Below are positions 12,988 through 24,070 of a stretch of 64,000 nucleotides of DNA, piece by piece. Both the position numbers and the translations under genes were made by a program. Every line of letters begins with the position of its first letter. Position 1 is the first letter of the stretch. The DNA lies in NCBI RefSeq assembly GCF_954871325.1, contig NC_088775.1:50569561-50633560 (forward strand). The letters are read 5' to 3'. The notes under the pieces are model-generated. The model saw only the letters and a list, made by a program, of their open reading frames with translations. It had not been told where the DNA came from and searched no databases. This stretch comes from Gordionus sp. m RMFG-2023 (lineage: Eukaryota; Nematomorpha; Gordioida; Chordodea; Parachordodidae).

Positions 12988-13330
12988 GCCCAACTTTGTC
13001 TAGGCCTTGGTGGAGTATACGTTAGCCCAGTCACATCACTATTTTATCTTCTCGTTGGTCCCCTTTAGCCGCTCCTATTATCGTTGATCATCTCCCTGTA
13101 TAAACCTGTCTCTTCCTCCTTCGATACGATGGATCTATCTATCTCTCGGACTTATATTCTTTGGTTGCTGACTCTTTTATAAAACGCCATCTAAAAATAT
13201 CATTAACATCTATGCACTATTCCTTCCTCTTATTCTATTTTCCTTCTCTACTAAACAATTTTTATTTTATTATTTTGTAAATCCACTTCGTTTTTCTAGA
13301 AAACCCAAATATTCGTCTCCTAATTTATTT
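12988..13330 (+). repeat. LTR-like repeat, forward copy
   Basis: This segment starts near CTAGGCCTTGG and ends with ATTCGTCTCCTAATTT. It is an inverted match, roughly three-quarters identical by eye, to 14935-15325. Landmarks are shared in the same order: CCTATTATCGTT, TTCGATACGATG, CTTATATTCTT, TTCTATTTTCCTT and AAACAATTTT. The pair is treated as an LTR-type fossil. Low identity implies an old insertion. The retrotransposon family cannot be named. Confidence 0.5.
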
Positions 13331-14934
13331 TTTTAAAAAAAACTAAATTTATTACTTGATAATTCAAATTCTAGTTTTACTTGTTTCACATGTGTCACTC
13401 ATGTTCCTACTTGTCCTATTTCTACCTCAACTTTCTTCCTATATTCTTATCTTTGTTACTAAGTGTTTTTAAACCTCGATATCAGCCGAGTTTTAAAATG
13501 GCTAACTCAATATTTTAACTGGAAAATATTTGCCAAAGCTTAGACATTTCGATCATAAATGTCGAAACCTTTGTGCCATCTATATGAGCAAAATCTTTAG
13601 GCTTGCGTAATATTTATCTTGATAAAATATTTAGTTAGCCGTTTTTAAATATCGGCAAATCGAACCATTTAACAATACCATTTACTATGCCCTCCCATAT
13701 TTTATTAGAGCAAAAAATATCAGTATCCAAACTAAAGTTCCGATTCTTAATTTATCACAAAATATATGTTCTGTCTTTCTTCCTACAAATATCACTGCTG
13801 AGATCTTCCTAAAAATAACTTGGGTGATTATCCCTTAGCTGTTTTTGTGTTGTTGTGCATTAACATAGACAACTGCCATTTATTTTCTCCATATTTTTCT
13901 TTTTTTTAACCAGCTCTTAACTATAAATTCACCATTCTTTCTGCGTGTCTATTTGATATTGGATAATGAGGCGGCGAAATTAAATGCTGAACATTCCATC
14001 TATCGCAAACCAAAAGTTATCACTTTAAACGCTGGACCTACATTTGATACTGGAGTTTATTAATCCATATTCCACAAAAATATTTTTTATATTAAAGCTA
14101 CTTTCGTTGATACTGTTGACTATTCATTTTTAACCTACGTCATGATAAAATATCTCTCTACGTTAAAATCTCTTTTCTCGGAGGATCTGAGAATAAAAAT
14201 CGATAACCTCTTGTTAATCAATTGTTTACTATACTTAATTCACTTTTTATAATTTTAAAAGCATTGCATTTGCTTTACCATTCTACATCTCTCAAACGTG
14301 CCCTAATTTTTGTCAATTTTTCATTCTGCTTGGATAATTTATCTACAAGCTAGATGGTTATCGGCTTTTCTCTTGTATCTACTTTAAAGACTTATTATGG
14401 CATTATTTAATTCCTCTACTATAAGCTGCTCCAAACGATTAATCGATGCTCTATTTCCTTGTTTTCGATTTACTTAACACAAAGTCTTGATAATTTATTC
14501 GGTTTCCGGTAAACAATTTTGCTTAACCCGCTCTATTTCAAAATCAAGCCTACCTATAAAACTATTTCTGCAGCCTAGGGGAAATCATTAATTCTTTATT
14601 GCTTTTTTAAACAAATTAAATAAAAGGTTTCCTACTAAGTATTCTCTGTATTTAATTAAATCAAATTTAACGTTAATTCCTACTTTTCTATTTTAGACTA
14701 ACTTTTCGGCCCTATTAAACAGTCTGGATAAAAACAATACATGTTTCTCAACATTAACGATTAATGATAACAAAGATTCTCCTATACCGTCACATGCAGC
14801 CACTGCTACTATAATGTCTAAAACCTCATTAAAACATCCGATATACCATTTTCTTTAGTATTTCAAAACTTTCGCATTATTTCTTTCGCCATTCAACTTG
14901 TATTTTTCTTTAACAACGTATAATACGGTGTAGT
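13331..14934. other. Sequence between the inverted LTR-like repeats
   Basis: About 1.6 kb flanked by two LTR-like repeats in opposite orientation. A worn MITE lies at 13458-13676. On the minus strand, 14400-14930 has a faintly protein-like look, but I recognise no domain, and it is recorded only as a possible old element interior. Confidence 0.3.
13458..13676. repeat. Diverged copy of the TAGTGTTGTTAAA MITE family
   Basis: The left edge TAAGTGTTTTTAAACCTCG and right edge CGAACCATTTAACAATACCA resemble the ends of the well-preserved MITE at 63607-63829. Internal motifs also match: GGCTAACTCAATATTTTA, GAGCAAAATCTT and TTAGTTAGCCGTTTTTAAA. The copy is old; no exact target duplication survives. 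Confidence 0.55.
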
Positions 14935-15330
14935 TAACGCAAAATTAGGAGACGAATATTTGGATTTTCTTGAAAAACGAATGGATTTACGAAATAAAAA
15001 TAGAGAGAAAAGATAAAATAAAATTGTTTAATAGAAAAGGAAAATAGAATAGGGGGAAGGGATAGTTAAATATATAGACGTTAATTATATTTTAAGATGG
15101 TGTCTCATATTAAGGTCGGCAACAACATAGTAAGAATATAAGTTCAAGAAATAGATTGGTTCATCGTATCGAGGAATTGGTTAAACGCCGCTTAGAAGGA
15201 AGCGACAAGTTTATATGGAAAAACGATGAACGATAATAGGACCGGCTTAAGAGGACTAACTAGAATTTCAAAAATAAATGTGAGTGGACGACCTAAATCC
15301 TACCAAGGTCTAGGCAATGCTGGGTTTGTA
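14935..15330 (-). repeat. LTR-like repeat, reverse copy
   Basis: The inverted partner of 12988-13330, read on the minus strand from about 15330 (GCCTAGACCTTGG) down to 14940 (ATTCGTCTCCTAATTT). It carries a longer middle section than the forward copy. The opposing orientation means the two are not the ends of one simple LTR element. Two neighbouring insertions or an inversion would explain it. Confidence 0.5.
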
Positions 15331-15343
15331 ACATACGCAGTGG

Positions 15344-15740
15344 GGTGGGGTAGGGAAACAATCACCAGCCAAAAAATTTAGATGCCTAATTCCATACCAA
15401 ATTGATGAACTTTTTAATTTTGATAATTTTTTATACTGAGAGAACATCATTAGAAAGTTTCGAATCCAAAATTTTAGCCTCCAAGTACTAATAATTTTTG
15501 AGTTATCAATGGTCAAAAGTTCCAAAAATGATTTTTTCGAAAAATACGAATAAGAAATTAAGGTAGGTAAAAATTATGTCATTTTGTAATTCTATTAAAG
15601 GATTTTTATTAAATATTAAAGATTTTTATGAAATAATAATCTTGTAGTTTTCATTAGTTGTATATTTTGAACCTGAAAACCCCAGGTGTTTCTCACTTAT
15701 TTTCTATCTATATTTAAGAAAATTTAAACTTGAAACAGCC
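15344..15740 (-). repeat. Dispersed repeat, reverse copy
   Basis: On the minus strand this matches 19760-20200 on the plus strand. Shared stretches include GGAGGYTAAAATTTTG, CTTTCTAATGATGTTCTCTC, TTTGGTATGGAATTA and ACAAAATGACATA. The frames in both copies (71 and 68 codons) are short and read differently, so I do not call a protein. The element type is unknown. Confidence 0.6.
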
Positions 15741-17035
15741 ATGGGTTTTTTAATTACAATTTAAAAAAAAATATATTATTTTCAAAAATAGATGGCGCTC
15801 CTATATAATAATGCATTTTTGTTAAGAATATAAAAAAAATTTCAATTTTATCCAAAACATAAATAATAAGATTTTCCATCATTGATAATATGAAAAATAT
15901 TATTTTAGTAGCCGTTGACAGGCTAACTTATCATTATAATTTATGACTTGTATAAATTAACTGTTTTTATATCTATAGTAAATGATTAAATTTGCTAAAA
16001 AGATAGTTAATATTCTGATATCTCCTGCAAATATAATAATTGTTGAAAAATTAATACCAGGTTACATGAACCTGCCTGCTCTTTAGTAATTTTTATTTTT
16101 CAAATATTTCAATATAATATTTTTTTCATAAAATTATAATGTAAATATAAATGCTCAAATCCTTGTAAAGAATCAAGCACTTTAATTATAAAATGGATCT
16201 TCCAAAAATTATGACATGGATAACTCAATTTCCAAATATTAATGCGGAAAACACTAATTTCTGATCAATGCCGTAAACATTTATCGCGAAAAATTTAGGA
16301 AATATAAATTCTGAGCGAGAATAAATAATATTACCACAACATCCACACCACATCAATAGATACTATCAATATTACTTTAAATGAAATTGGAATATCTCCT
16401 ATTAAGAAAAAAATCTTACTGAAAAATATGATCCAAAAAAAGATAGAAAATGTCAAAAGCTAATTGAGAAATAATAATTAACAATTCAGAATAGGTTAGT
16501 TGCAAAGGAAAGCTTACAAAGTTCAATAATTATACTTGTACAATTTTATAAATAGGCTGAAGAGTCTATAAAATGTATAAATTTTTCTTATGCCGCCATA
16601 TCAGTGTATGAGGCAAGATAAGGCTAATTTAGTATATCTCAATACCTGGGACATAAAAAATTCACGCAGTGTTTCCAATCGGTTTAAGCTCAATATTAAA
16701 ATATATTTCAATTCATATACGTTTATTGTGGATAATATACTAAATACATGCGAGGATCTGTTAATCGATAGGATATATAACCTGTATGTAAGAAAACGAT
16801 TAGTGGTTTGTACAAAATGTTGATGTAAATAGAGATGAAAATTTTATCCATCCTAAAGGACGAGCAAATTCTTTTCTTTATGCGAATTTTCATATCAAAA
16901 AATATTATTTTAACAGTGCTCATTCAATACGGGATACTTATTATTTATACGAAAATATCTAGGTTTAAAAAATACTATTTTATAAAAACCAAGTTTCATG
17001 AATTTTACAATCATATTTGCATAATTATAAAATAA
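15741..17035. other. AT-rich stretch, nothing recognised
   Basis: About 1.3 kb of AT-rich DNA with overlapping short frames on both strands near 16590-17035. None shows a domain or composition that separates it from chance. Confidence 0.5.
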
Positions 17036-17075
17036 CTAGCTGATAACCCGTCAAGAATGACGGGTAATCAGAATT
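17036..17075 (-). mobile_element. Helitron-type 3' end
   Basis: On the minus strand the sequence reads CCCGTCA-TTCT-TGACGGG, a perfect 7-bp stem with a 4-base loop, then TTATCAGCTAG and a following T. A GC-rich hairpin about 11 bases before a CTRR terminus, with a T outside, is the classical 3' end of a Helitron. The body would extend rightward from here. No Rep/helicase coding is seen, so this would be a non-autonomous or truncated copy. A second such end lies at 47551-47580. Confidence 0.5.
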
Positions 17076-17289
17076 TTCCACGTATGGATAAATAATAAAT
17101 TTTACCTTCATTTGACGATGGATGAATCAGAATAATAGTCAAATGAGAGGAATAGATTATCCGTATTCATCCTTCCAAGATTTCTATAAATTTTTAGAGA
17201 AAAGGTCAAATATATTATGAAAAATATGGAATAAAAAAAATATGATTTTTGAATTATGATAATCAATTCTTTTAAGAAATTTTCCACAT

Positions 17290-18056
17290 CTAGACGCAAT
17301 GGTTTTTACTCTCTCACTTCGTATAAAATCTACATTCTTCTCAAAGAATTATTTAAATGCTTTTAAAACCTTCCTAAATACTCTTTTAAAAAAGACCTGC
17401 CATAATAGATTCAAATCAATCATGGGGGCAAACCTGATTATCTCACAAACACTGGTGGTATACCATTGCAATGGGCTATTTAGAAGATTATAAAAATAAT
17501 TGCCATGGGTCGGTTTTAACTTATTAAGTATACTTATCAATTAGGATTTGGTATTAAGGGAGAAGGCATAGCTTCACATGCCATTTGTATTCCAAAATCC
17601 TCCTCCTAACATGGCTATTATCAAAGTAGACTTTAATAATGCTTTCAATAGCAAATTTTGTGAACATTTCATAAATTGTTTTTATCCCAAATTTCCTGTT
17701 TATTCAAAATTCCTAGAGACATTCTGTAACATTAAAACTTCTTTATTCAGCCCCATAGATTCTGACAAAAGGATCCAGCAGGGGAGAAGAGAAGAGTAAT
17801 ACGTCCTCGTTTATTTTACCTTGGTATTCATTATCACATCCATTATCTTAAATCTAAATTTAATTTGGATATAATTATTTGGCATCTTGATGATGGAACA
17901 ACCTGTGATGTTCTTCCTAAAATAATTGGTTTTCAATTTCTTGAAGCCAATTATAAAAGACTCATTCTTAATAAATCCAAATCCGAAATCTGTTTCCATG
18001 ATAACAATATGCAAAATCCTCATCTGGCAAAATTAAATTTTTTATTGGGTACATAA
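17290..18056 (+). pseudogene. LINE-type reverse transcriptase fragment
   Basis: This is a broken non-LTR reverse transcriptase. It starts in a finger region near 17299 (HNRFKSIMGANL). Then come 'QLGFGIKG' near 17540 and 'IIKVDFNNAFNS' near 17608, whose Asp is the first catalytic residue. 'RIQQG' follows near 17773, and 'WHLDDGT' near 17880 is the YLDDG-like catalytic box, with Tyr changed to His. 'LNKSKSEI' follows. The pieces lie in different frames, so several frameshifts are present. Endonuclease and 3' tail are not seen. The GFGxKGG and LDDGT wording fits a family of invertebrate LINE-like RTs whose clade I cannot name with confidence. Ty3/gypsy is excluded by these motifs. Confidence 0.7.
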
Positions 18057-18059
18057 ATA

Positions 18060-18300
18060 ATAAAAATTAAAAAAATAAGGAAATTAATATAATTTAAAAA
18101 AAGTATACAAAGTTAGATTAACAAAAAAAATGCATTGTTGGGATTCGAACCCAAAGCCATCAGCTTCGTAAGCGACACTCTTGCCGATTATTCCACAGAC
18201 GCTTTTCAAAGTTGACGATTTTTTAAATATATATTATAAATTGTGACACTGTAACTATGACACGGCTTTTATATATATTATTATAGATAGATAGATTTAT
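18060..18300 (-). repeat. tRNA-like repeat, copy 3
   Basis: The minus-strand head at 18132-18202 reads GCGTCTGTGGAATAATCGGC and on to the B-box-like GGTTCGAATCC. Its 5' flank on the minus strand (GTGACAC..., AATTTATAATATATATTTAAAAAATCG) is shared with copies 1, 4 and 6. The anticodon arm does not pair properly, so it is not a functional tRNA. Confidence 0.65.
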
Positions 18301-18534
18301 GTTTATGATGTATAAGATGGTAATGTTAGATATTATTTTAATGGATGCTTTGATGAATAAGTGTTTGATATGGTATGATGCTATAAGAATACTATTGGTT
18401 ATTACGTTGTGAAAAATTTAAAAATATAAGAATATCTATTTAATAGTTTGAATTTTAAAATAGCAACAAACTTTGAATCGCATGTGAATATGTCACACTT
18501 AATTATTTTATCTTCTATTTAATTAATTTTGCCA

Positions 18535-18725
18535 GATTAAGTAAAAAAAAATCTTTACTGGGATTCGAACCCCATGACCTTTACATTTGTAAGCGACACT
18601 CTTGCCGATTAGACCACAGACGCTTTTAAAAAATCGTGAATTTTTAAAATATTTTATAAATTGTGACACTGTGATCGTGCCATTGTGACTACAGCTTTTA
18701 TATATATTATTATTATAGATTAGAT
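18535..18725 (-). repeat. tRNA-like repeat, copy 4
   Basis: The head at 18552-18623 on the minus strand has TGGTCTAATCGGCAAGAG (A-box region) and GGTTCGAATCCC (B-box region). The downstream 'TTTTTTTTACTTAATCTGGC' and upstream 'GTGACACTGT..TTTATAAAATA' flanks are shared with its neighbours. This is the best-preserved head of the cluster. Confidence 0.65.
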
Positions 18726-19074
18726 ATAGATATTTTTTTTTTATTACATAATTTATATGTTTAAGTAAAAAACATTAAAATAATACATAAAGAGCCAAAT
18801 CAACCAATATAGTAATTTTTATACATTGGACAGAAAAGTTAAACAAAATTTTTAAATATCTGAGCAGGTAGGTCCACCAAAACTTGCCTATTGCACCTCT
18901 AGTCAGGATGACATCGGAAATAGCAGATCATAATGGATTTTACCTCTGCCAAAGAATCCATTTATAAATGATATGCGTCTGCCACTTTTATTTTCCTGTG
19001 CATTTACCACCAGAGGTCTGCAAATGTATGAGAATTTAGTTAAGTCTCAAAGGACGGAACCACCAAGTTGGATT

Positions 19075-19260
19075 AAGAAAAAAAATAATCATTGCTGAGA
19101 TTGAAACATAGGTCCATCAGATTTGTAATCGACGCTCTTACCAATTAGGCTATAGACACTTTTCAAAATTCAGCCCATGAAATGGTTTTTCAGAAAAAAA
19201 TCATAGCATTAAAAAATTTCAGTCACAATTTATAATATATATTATAGATATTTCAGTTAG
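19075..19260 (-). repeat. tRNA-like repeat, copy 5
   Basis: The head at 19090-19161 reads TAGCCTAATTGGTAAGAGCG on the minus strand. Its B box has decayed (GTTTCAATCTC). The TATAATATATATTATAAATTGTGACTG flank persists on the upstream side in modified form. Confidence 0.55.
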
Positions 19261-19469
19261 TTCTAGTATATATATAATGGAAGATGAATGAATGTTTGAT
19301 AAGATACGATTCTATGGTGATTTTTATTGGACTAATATTTTTTAAAAGAATATTAAAAATTTAAAAATATAAGAATACCTATTTAATAGTTTAAATTTTA
19401 AAGTAGCAACAAAATTTGAATCGTATCTATTTGATTAATTTTGCCAGATTTAGAAAGAAAAAAATATTT

Positions 19470-19660
19470 TGCCAGATTGAGAAAAAAAATCTTTGCTGGG
19501 ATTCGAACCTAAGTCTATTAGATTTGTAAACGAGGCTATTGCCGATTGGGCCACAAGTTACTTATCAAAATTAATTATTTTTTAAATAAATATATATTAT
19601 AAATTGTGAAAGTGTGACTGTCACAGTTGACAAGGTTTTTATATATATTTTAGATTTTTC
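19470..19660 (-). repeat. tRNA-like repeat, copy 6
   Basis: The head at 19491-19564 reads TGGCCCAATCGGCAATAG on the minus strand, then GGTTCGAATCCC. The sequence outside the head on both sides repeats that of copies 3 and 4. The four copies at 18.1-19.6 kb all point the same way at 400-540 bp spacing. Confidence 0.6.
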
Positions 19661-19759
19661 GAAAATATTTTTTACAAGTAAAAGATTATTATAATCGCAG
19701 CTAAATAATTTTATGATATGCTGGAAAATCTTATTATTTAAATTCAAAAAAAAAATTCT

Positions 19760-20200
19760 TTCTTTCTTTCCGTAAATTTTTTTTAGATATAGATAATTAA
19801 ATTACAGAATAATAAAATATTAAATTCAAAGAAATTCGAAAAACGAAATACCTGGAGTTTTCAGATTCAAAATTTACAACTTAAATAAAAACCGCAAGAT
19901 TATTATTTTATATTTAATAAAAGGCTTTTAATAGAGTTACAAAATGACATAGAATTTTTATTTTTAGCATCATTATTTATTAACTTACCTAAATTTTTAA
20001 AATTCGCATTTTTCGAAAAAAGCCATTTTTGGCACTTTTGACCATTAATATCTCAGAAACAATTAGTATTTGGAGGTTAAAATTTTGAATTCGAGGCTTT
20101 CTAATGATGTTCTCTCAGTATGCAAAATTTTATCAAAATTAAAAATCGGGTCGAAAAGTTATTTGGTATGGAATTACCCACTGGCTAAAATATTTTTCAT
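19760..20200 (+). repeat. Dispersed repeat, forward copy
   Basis: The inverted partner of 15344-15740. The best-conserved core is 20030-20180: GACCATTAATATCTCAGAAAC, then GGAGGTTAAAATTTTGAATTC, then the AATGATGTTCTCTCAGTATG region. The upstream half (ACCTGGAGTTTTCAGATTC, then TAATAGAGTTACAAAATGAC) also matches. No terminal inverted repeat or coding domain identified. Confidence 0.6.
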
Positions 20201-21473
20201 AAATATTACTTATTCCGACATCTTATCGCATATATATTTTAATTTAGTGGCGTATTTATCACATTCACAGCAGTAATAAATACGCCTCTAAATTATTCTA
20301 TGAAATATCAAATAACTCGAGGATACTAGATGTTCTCGTTTTTAGGTGATAGTTTTTAATATTTCCAGAGCTTGTTTATAAATATCTATCTTTTGCCTTT
20401 TCCTAAAAAATATCAAAAGGAATTTATATAATATTTATGATTATTAATAAAATGCCATCTTTAAAAATTTAAATAAATAAATAAACGAAGTGAAAGAATT
20501 CGAATAAATTAAAATTTTTAAAATATATCCATTTTATTCAAATTATAAAAAAAATAATAATTAGTTATATATTTATCATTTAAAATATTAATTAAACTTT
20601 TTTAAATTAGTTAAATAACTAGCTTTTTTTAAAGCTATAGCTACTCGAAAAAAAAATAATACTGATGTTAATTAACTATTTTTTATAAAAGTAGCGTCGC
20701 TACCAATGGCTACTTAAAAATATGTAGCGCTGCTACTTGCACTGACGCCTATGTGTGGTAACGATCATATTTAACATTTTATATTATAATATAATCCATT
20801 ATAGATAAAAATTGACTTTTAATAAAATATATTTTTGATATATTTTAAATTTTTACCTCTGACAAAATAAATTATTTTTATATTTTGAACTTATATAGTA
20901 GAAAATATAACTTATCAAAAGATTATTCTAGCATAAAATAATTATTATCAATCATCATTAACTTGAAAGGAAATGTTAACCATGTTTTTTTTAAATCCTC
21001 GTATCTTTTATTTTCTAAATAAATATTTGCAATATATAAATATACAAAAATAAAAACACATATTGATTTTTTTTTCAAAATACATTGTATACACTTTACA
21101 CTACTTAGTATTATTATTATTGCTAGACTTATAATACCAATTTATTAAAATTTGATCAAAATTTTTTATTATAAACAGGGTGTAGCTCCTGTTGTAAAAA
21201 ATATTTTTTGGAAATGATTATTGTAAAATTGTTATCTTTTATTTTTATATATAATTTAGGAACTTAAAGGACAACCGCATATCTTATATTGACCCAGGAG
21301 CATTCGAAGGCCTCATCAATCTCATTAAAATGTAAAAAATTTTTTTATTTATTTTGTACCAATAGATAATTATAATATTGAGTTAAAGATCGGAACATAT
21401 TTAAGAATCTGAAATGGATACAATTTTAATTAACTAGTATTTTTTTAAATGTCAATTTTTTTTTGGATTGCAA
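20201..21473. other. AT-rich stretch, nothing recognised
   Basis: AT-rich, with a GTAGC/GCTAC-containing patch near 20690-20740 that may be a worn MITE end. No gene seen. Confidence 0.5.
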
Positions 21474-23740
21474 GGTATACATGTGCGCCGCCGGTCAAAT
21501 ACGCTGCCATATTTTTGACCATGCTGAGGCCGCCGCCAAAAAGTGTCGGCGCTCTGTAAAAATTTGGCCGTGGCGGCGTGATACATATTTTTCATTATTA
21601 AAAATAATATTTATTTTATATATTAATATATATTCTTTTTATTTTAAAATTAAAAATGAATTAAAGATTTTATCTGAACATTGTATATATAATCTATATA
21701 TATATTATAATAATGTTATTACAAGGTAAGTTATAATAATAGTAAAAAACAATTTAATATTAGTAAATCACAATTATATAAAATTATTAATTCTTGCTAT
21801 TTTTTATTGATTGAGATTCAAGTTCCCTTTTAGCGTTAACATTATAATAGGCAGCAAAATGGCCAAAGTCTATCCTATGCATAGTGTTTAGGGGTTTCGG
21901 ATATTGAAAAAATAAAGCTGAAATAATTGTATTTTACTAAGTTTATGGCTGAGTAGACCGACGTTTGACAAAGGATACAGTGATAAGGCTTTACCATATC
22001 GCAATTAAGTCTAAGACATATGGCGTGACGTAGTTCATCATTGCTTAGGAGCTGGCATTAGAAGAAAAATTTAAATATATTTTTGAATTATTAAAAAATG
22101 CGGTTTTATTTTTTAAAATTAATAAATATAATTTGCTATAAAAACATTTGATTTGTAACAATCCATATAATATACGTTCGCTCAATTTTGTAGGCTGTGA
22201 CCAACGTAGTAATTTACAGAAAAGGTAAAAATATTATTATATATTTTATTCTTTTAATTTTAGATGTTTCAAATATTTTGTATAAGACCATCAATTATTA
22301 TATAAAGATCAATACAATATTATATTAATGCAATCTACAACTCATCATAAATATTTTTTATCATAAAAGGAAATCTTAATTAATGATTTTTATTTTATTG
22401 CCATTATAACATAAATATAAACATAGCAGGTATAACAAAATACATTATATCCTTGCAAGCAAAACCTTCTTAAGTGTTGTTGCAGATAAAGTCTTTTGTA
22501 ATATATGCTTGCAAATAGCACCTGATTAAGATGGTGAGGATGAAAATAATTATTATTTTCAGAGTAAATTTTTTGATTATTTTGAAAATATGTGTTAATT
22601 TTTTAATTAGTTATCCGATCAAATCTTTTTCAAAAAATAACATCAAACATATTATAACATTTACTTGACAAAAATGACTCATCATGTAAAGAAGAAATAT
22701 CTAAACAAAATTTAAAATTATTTTTCAAACCCATTGTAAAAGATTCTACTGACCCAATAAAAGATAAAAAATGGATTCTGGTAAGTAATTATGTTCTCAT
22801 ATGTTGCTAGAATTTAATGCCATTCACTTCTATAAATAATACTGGAATGCAAGATTTTCTAATATTTGTAACATAATTATAATTTTTTAAAGTGCAATCT
22901 TAATCTTTATTTTTATTATTTTAAAATAGAATTTTTAGATAACATTGATCTCATTTCACATTTAGAATTTTTAAAGGCATCATGTTTTCATTATTAACTT
23001 TTTATTATGTAGGAATATGGCATTATTTCAGATACAAAAGATTTACCAGATGGAACAACACTTAGCCGAAGTGGATTTATATCAATGAAAGCATACATAT
23101 GTCAACAAATAAATATAGGTCCAAAATTTTATGCTATAACTTTTGATGTGTGAACAGACAAATATAGACGGCGAAATTATATTATCTTTACATTTCACGA
23201 AATAGGTAATAATTTTAATATTGTATTTTATACATTGGCGGCACATCACGCCACTCAAAAACATACCGCAGAAATTATTCTTTCCGAGATAGAAAAAATT
23301 GAAAATGAATTTGATTTAGGGTTTAAGAAAATTCAAATGGTTAAGGGTGCAGGACTCAATATAAAGAAAAGTGTTCGTCCAGAAGAATATGACCATTATT
23401 TATGTTTGGGGCATGGATTACATAATCTAATGACAGTCGATGGAATAAAAAGTTAATAAAATGAAAAATCTCATTAAAAAAGTGAGAGAAATTATAGTTG
23501 CCTTAAAATTCAAAACGCGGTTTTTGAAAATAAACGATATCGAAAATAGGAAATGTTTTGAATAGATATCATTAACATCGGATATTCTAGATTTGGATGA
23601 TAATGATCCTTTTTATGAAGATCGTTTGGGTTTTGATAATGATAGTGCAAATCAAAATCATATGAGAAAAGCATAAAACCTTAAAATTAAATGTGTCTAC
23701 ATATTGGCATAGTATTTAAATTATGTTAGAATGTGTAAGT

Positions 23741-24070
23741 TAAAACAAATCAATAAAACAATCCATATTTATTCATAATTATATTTATCTATCCATTAAC
23801 AAAGAATATAAATATTATAAATCATAATTATCCCGCTTCACATATTCTTCACTCCCACAGGTCCATTCTTTATTCCTCCCAGCTGACATCTTCTCCAATT
23901 AATCCAATATCTTCACTCCAAAATAGTTAACAAAGGAATCCTTAAAAACCAGACATGTGATGATCACGTTTTTCCACTATCCACCAGGAAACCTTAATTC
24001 CCCTGTCAAAAAATAACTGACATTTGATGTATTAAATTAAATTTATTTCTTTTTTTCAACAGCTACAACA
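23741..24070. repeat. LTR of non-coding LTR element 1 (left)
   Basis: 330 bp, preceded by TAAGT. The last 100 bp or so (TCCCCTGTCA... to CTACAACA) resemble the corresponding part of the LTRs at 58352-60360, while the first part differs. Confidence 0.85.

Noticed and set aside
16590-17035. Overlapping short frames on both strands as small genes
   Set aside because: No domain, AT-driven composition, and mutual overlap fit chance frames.
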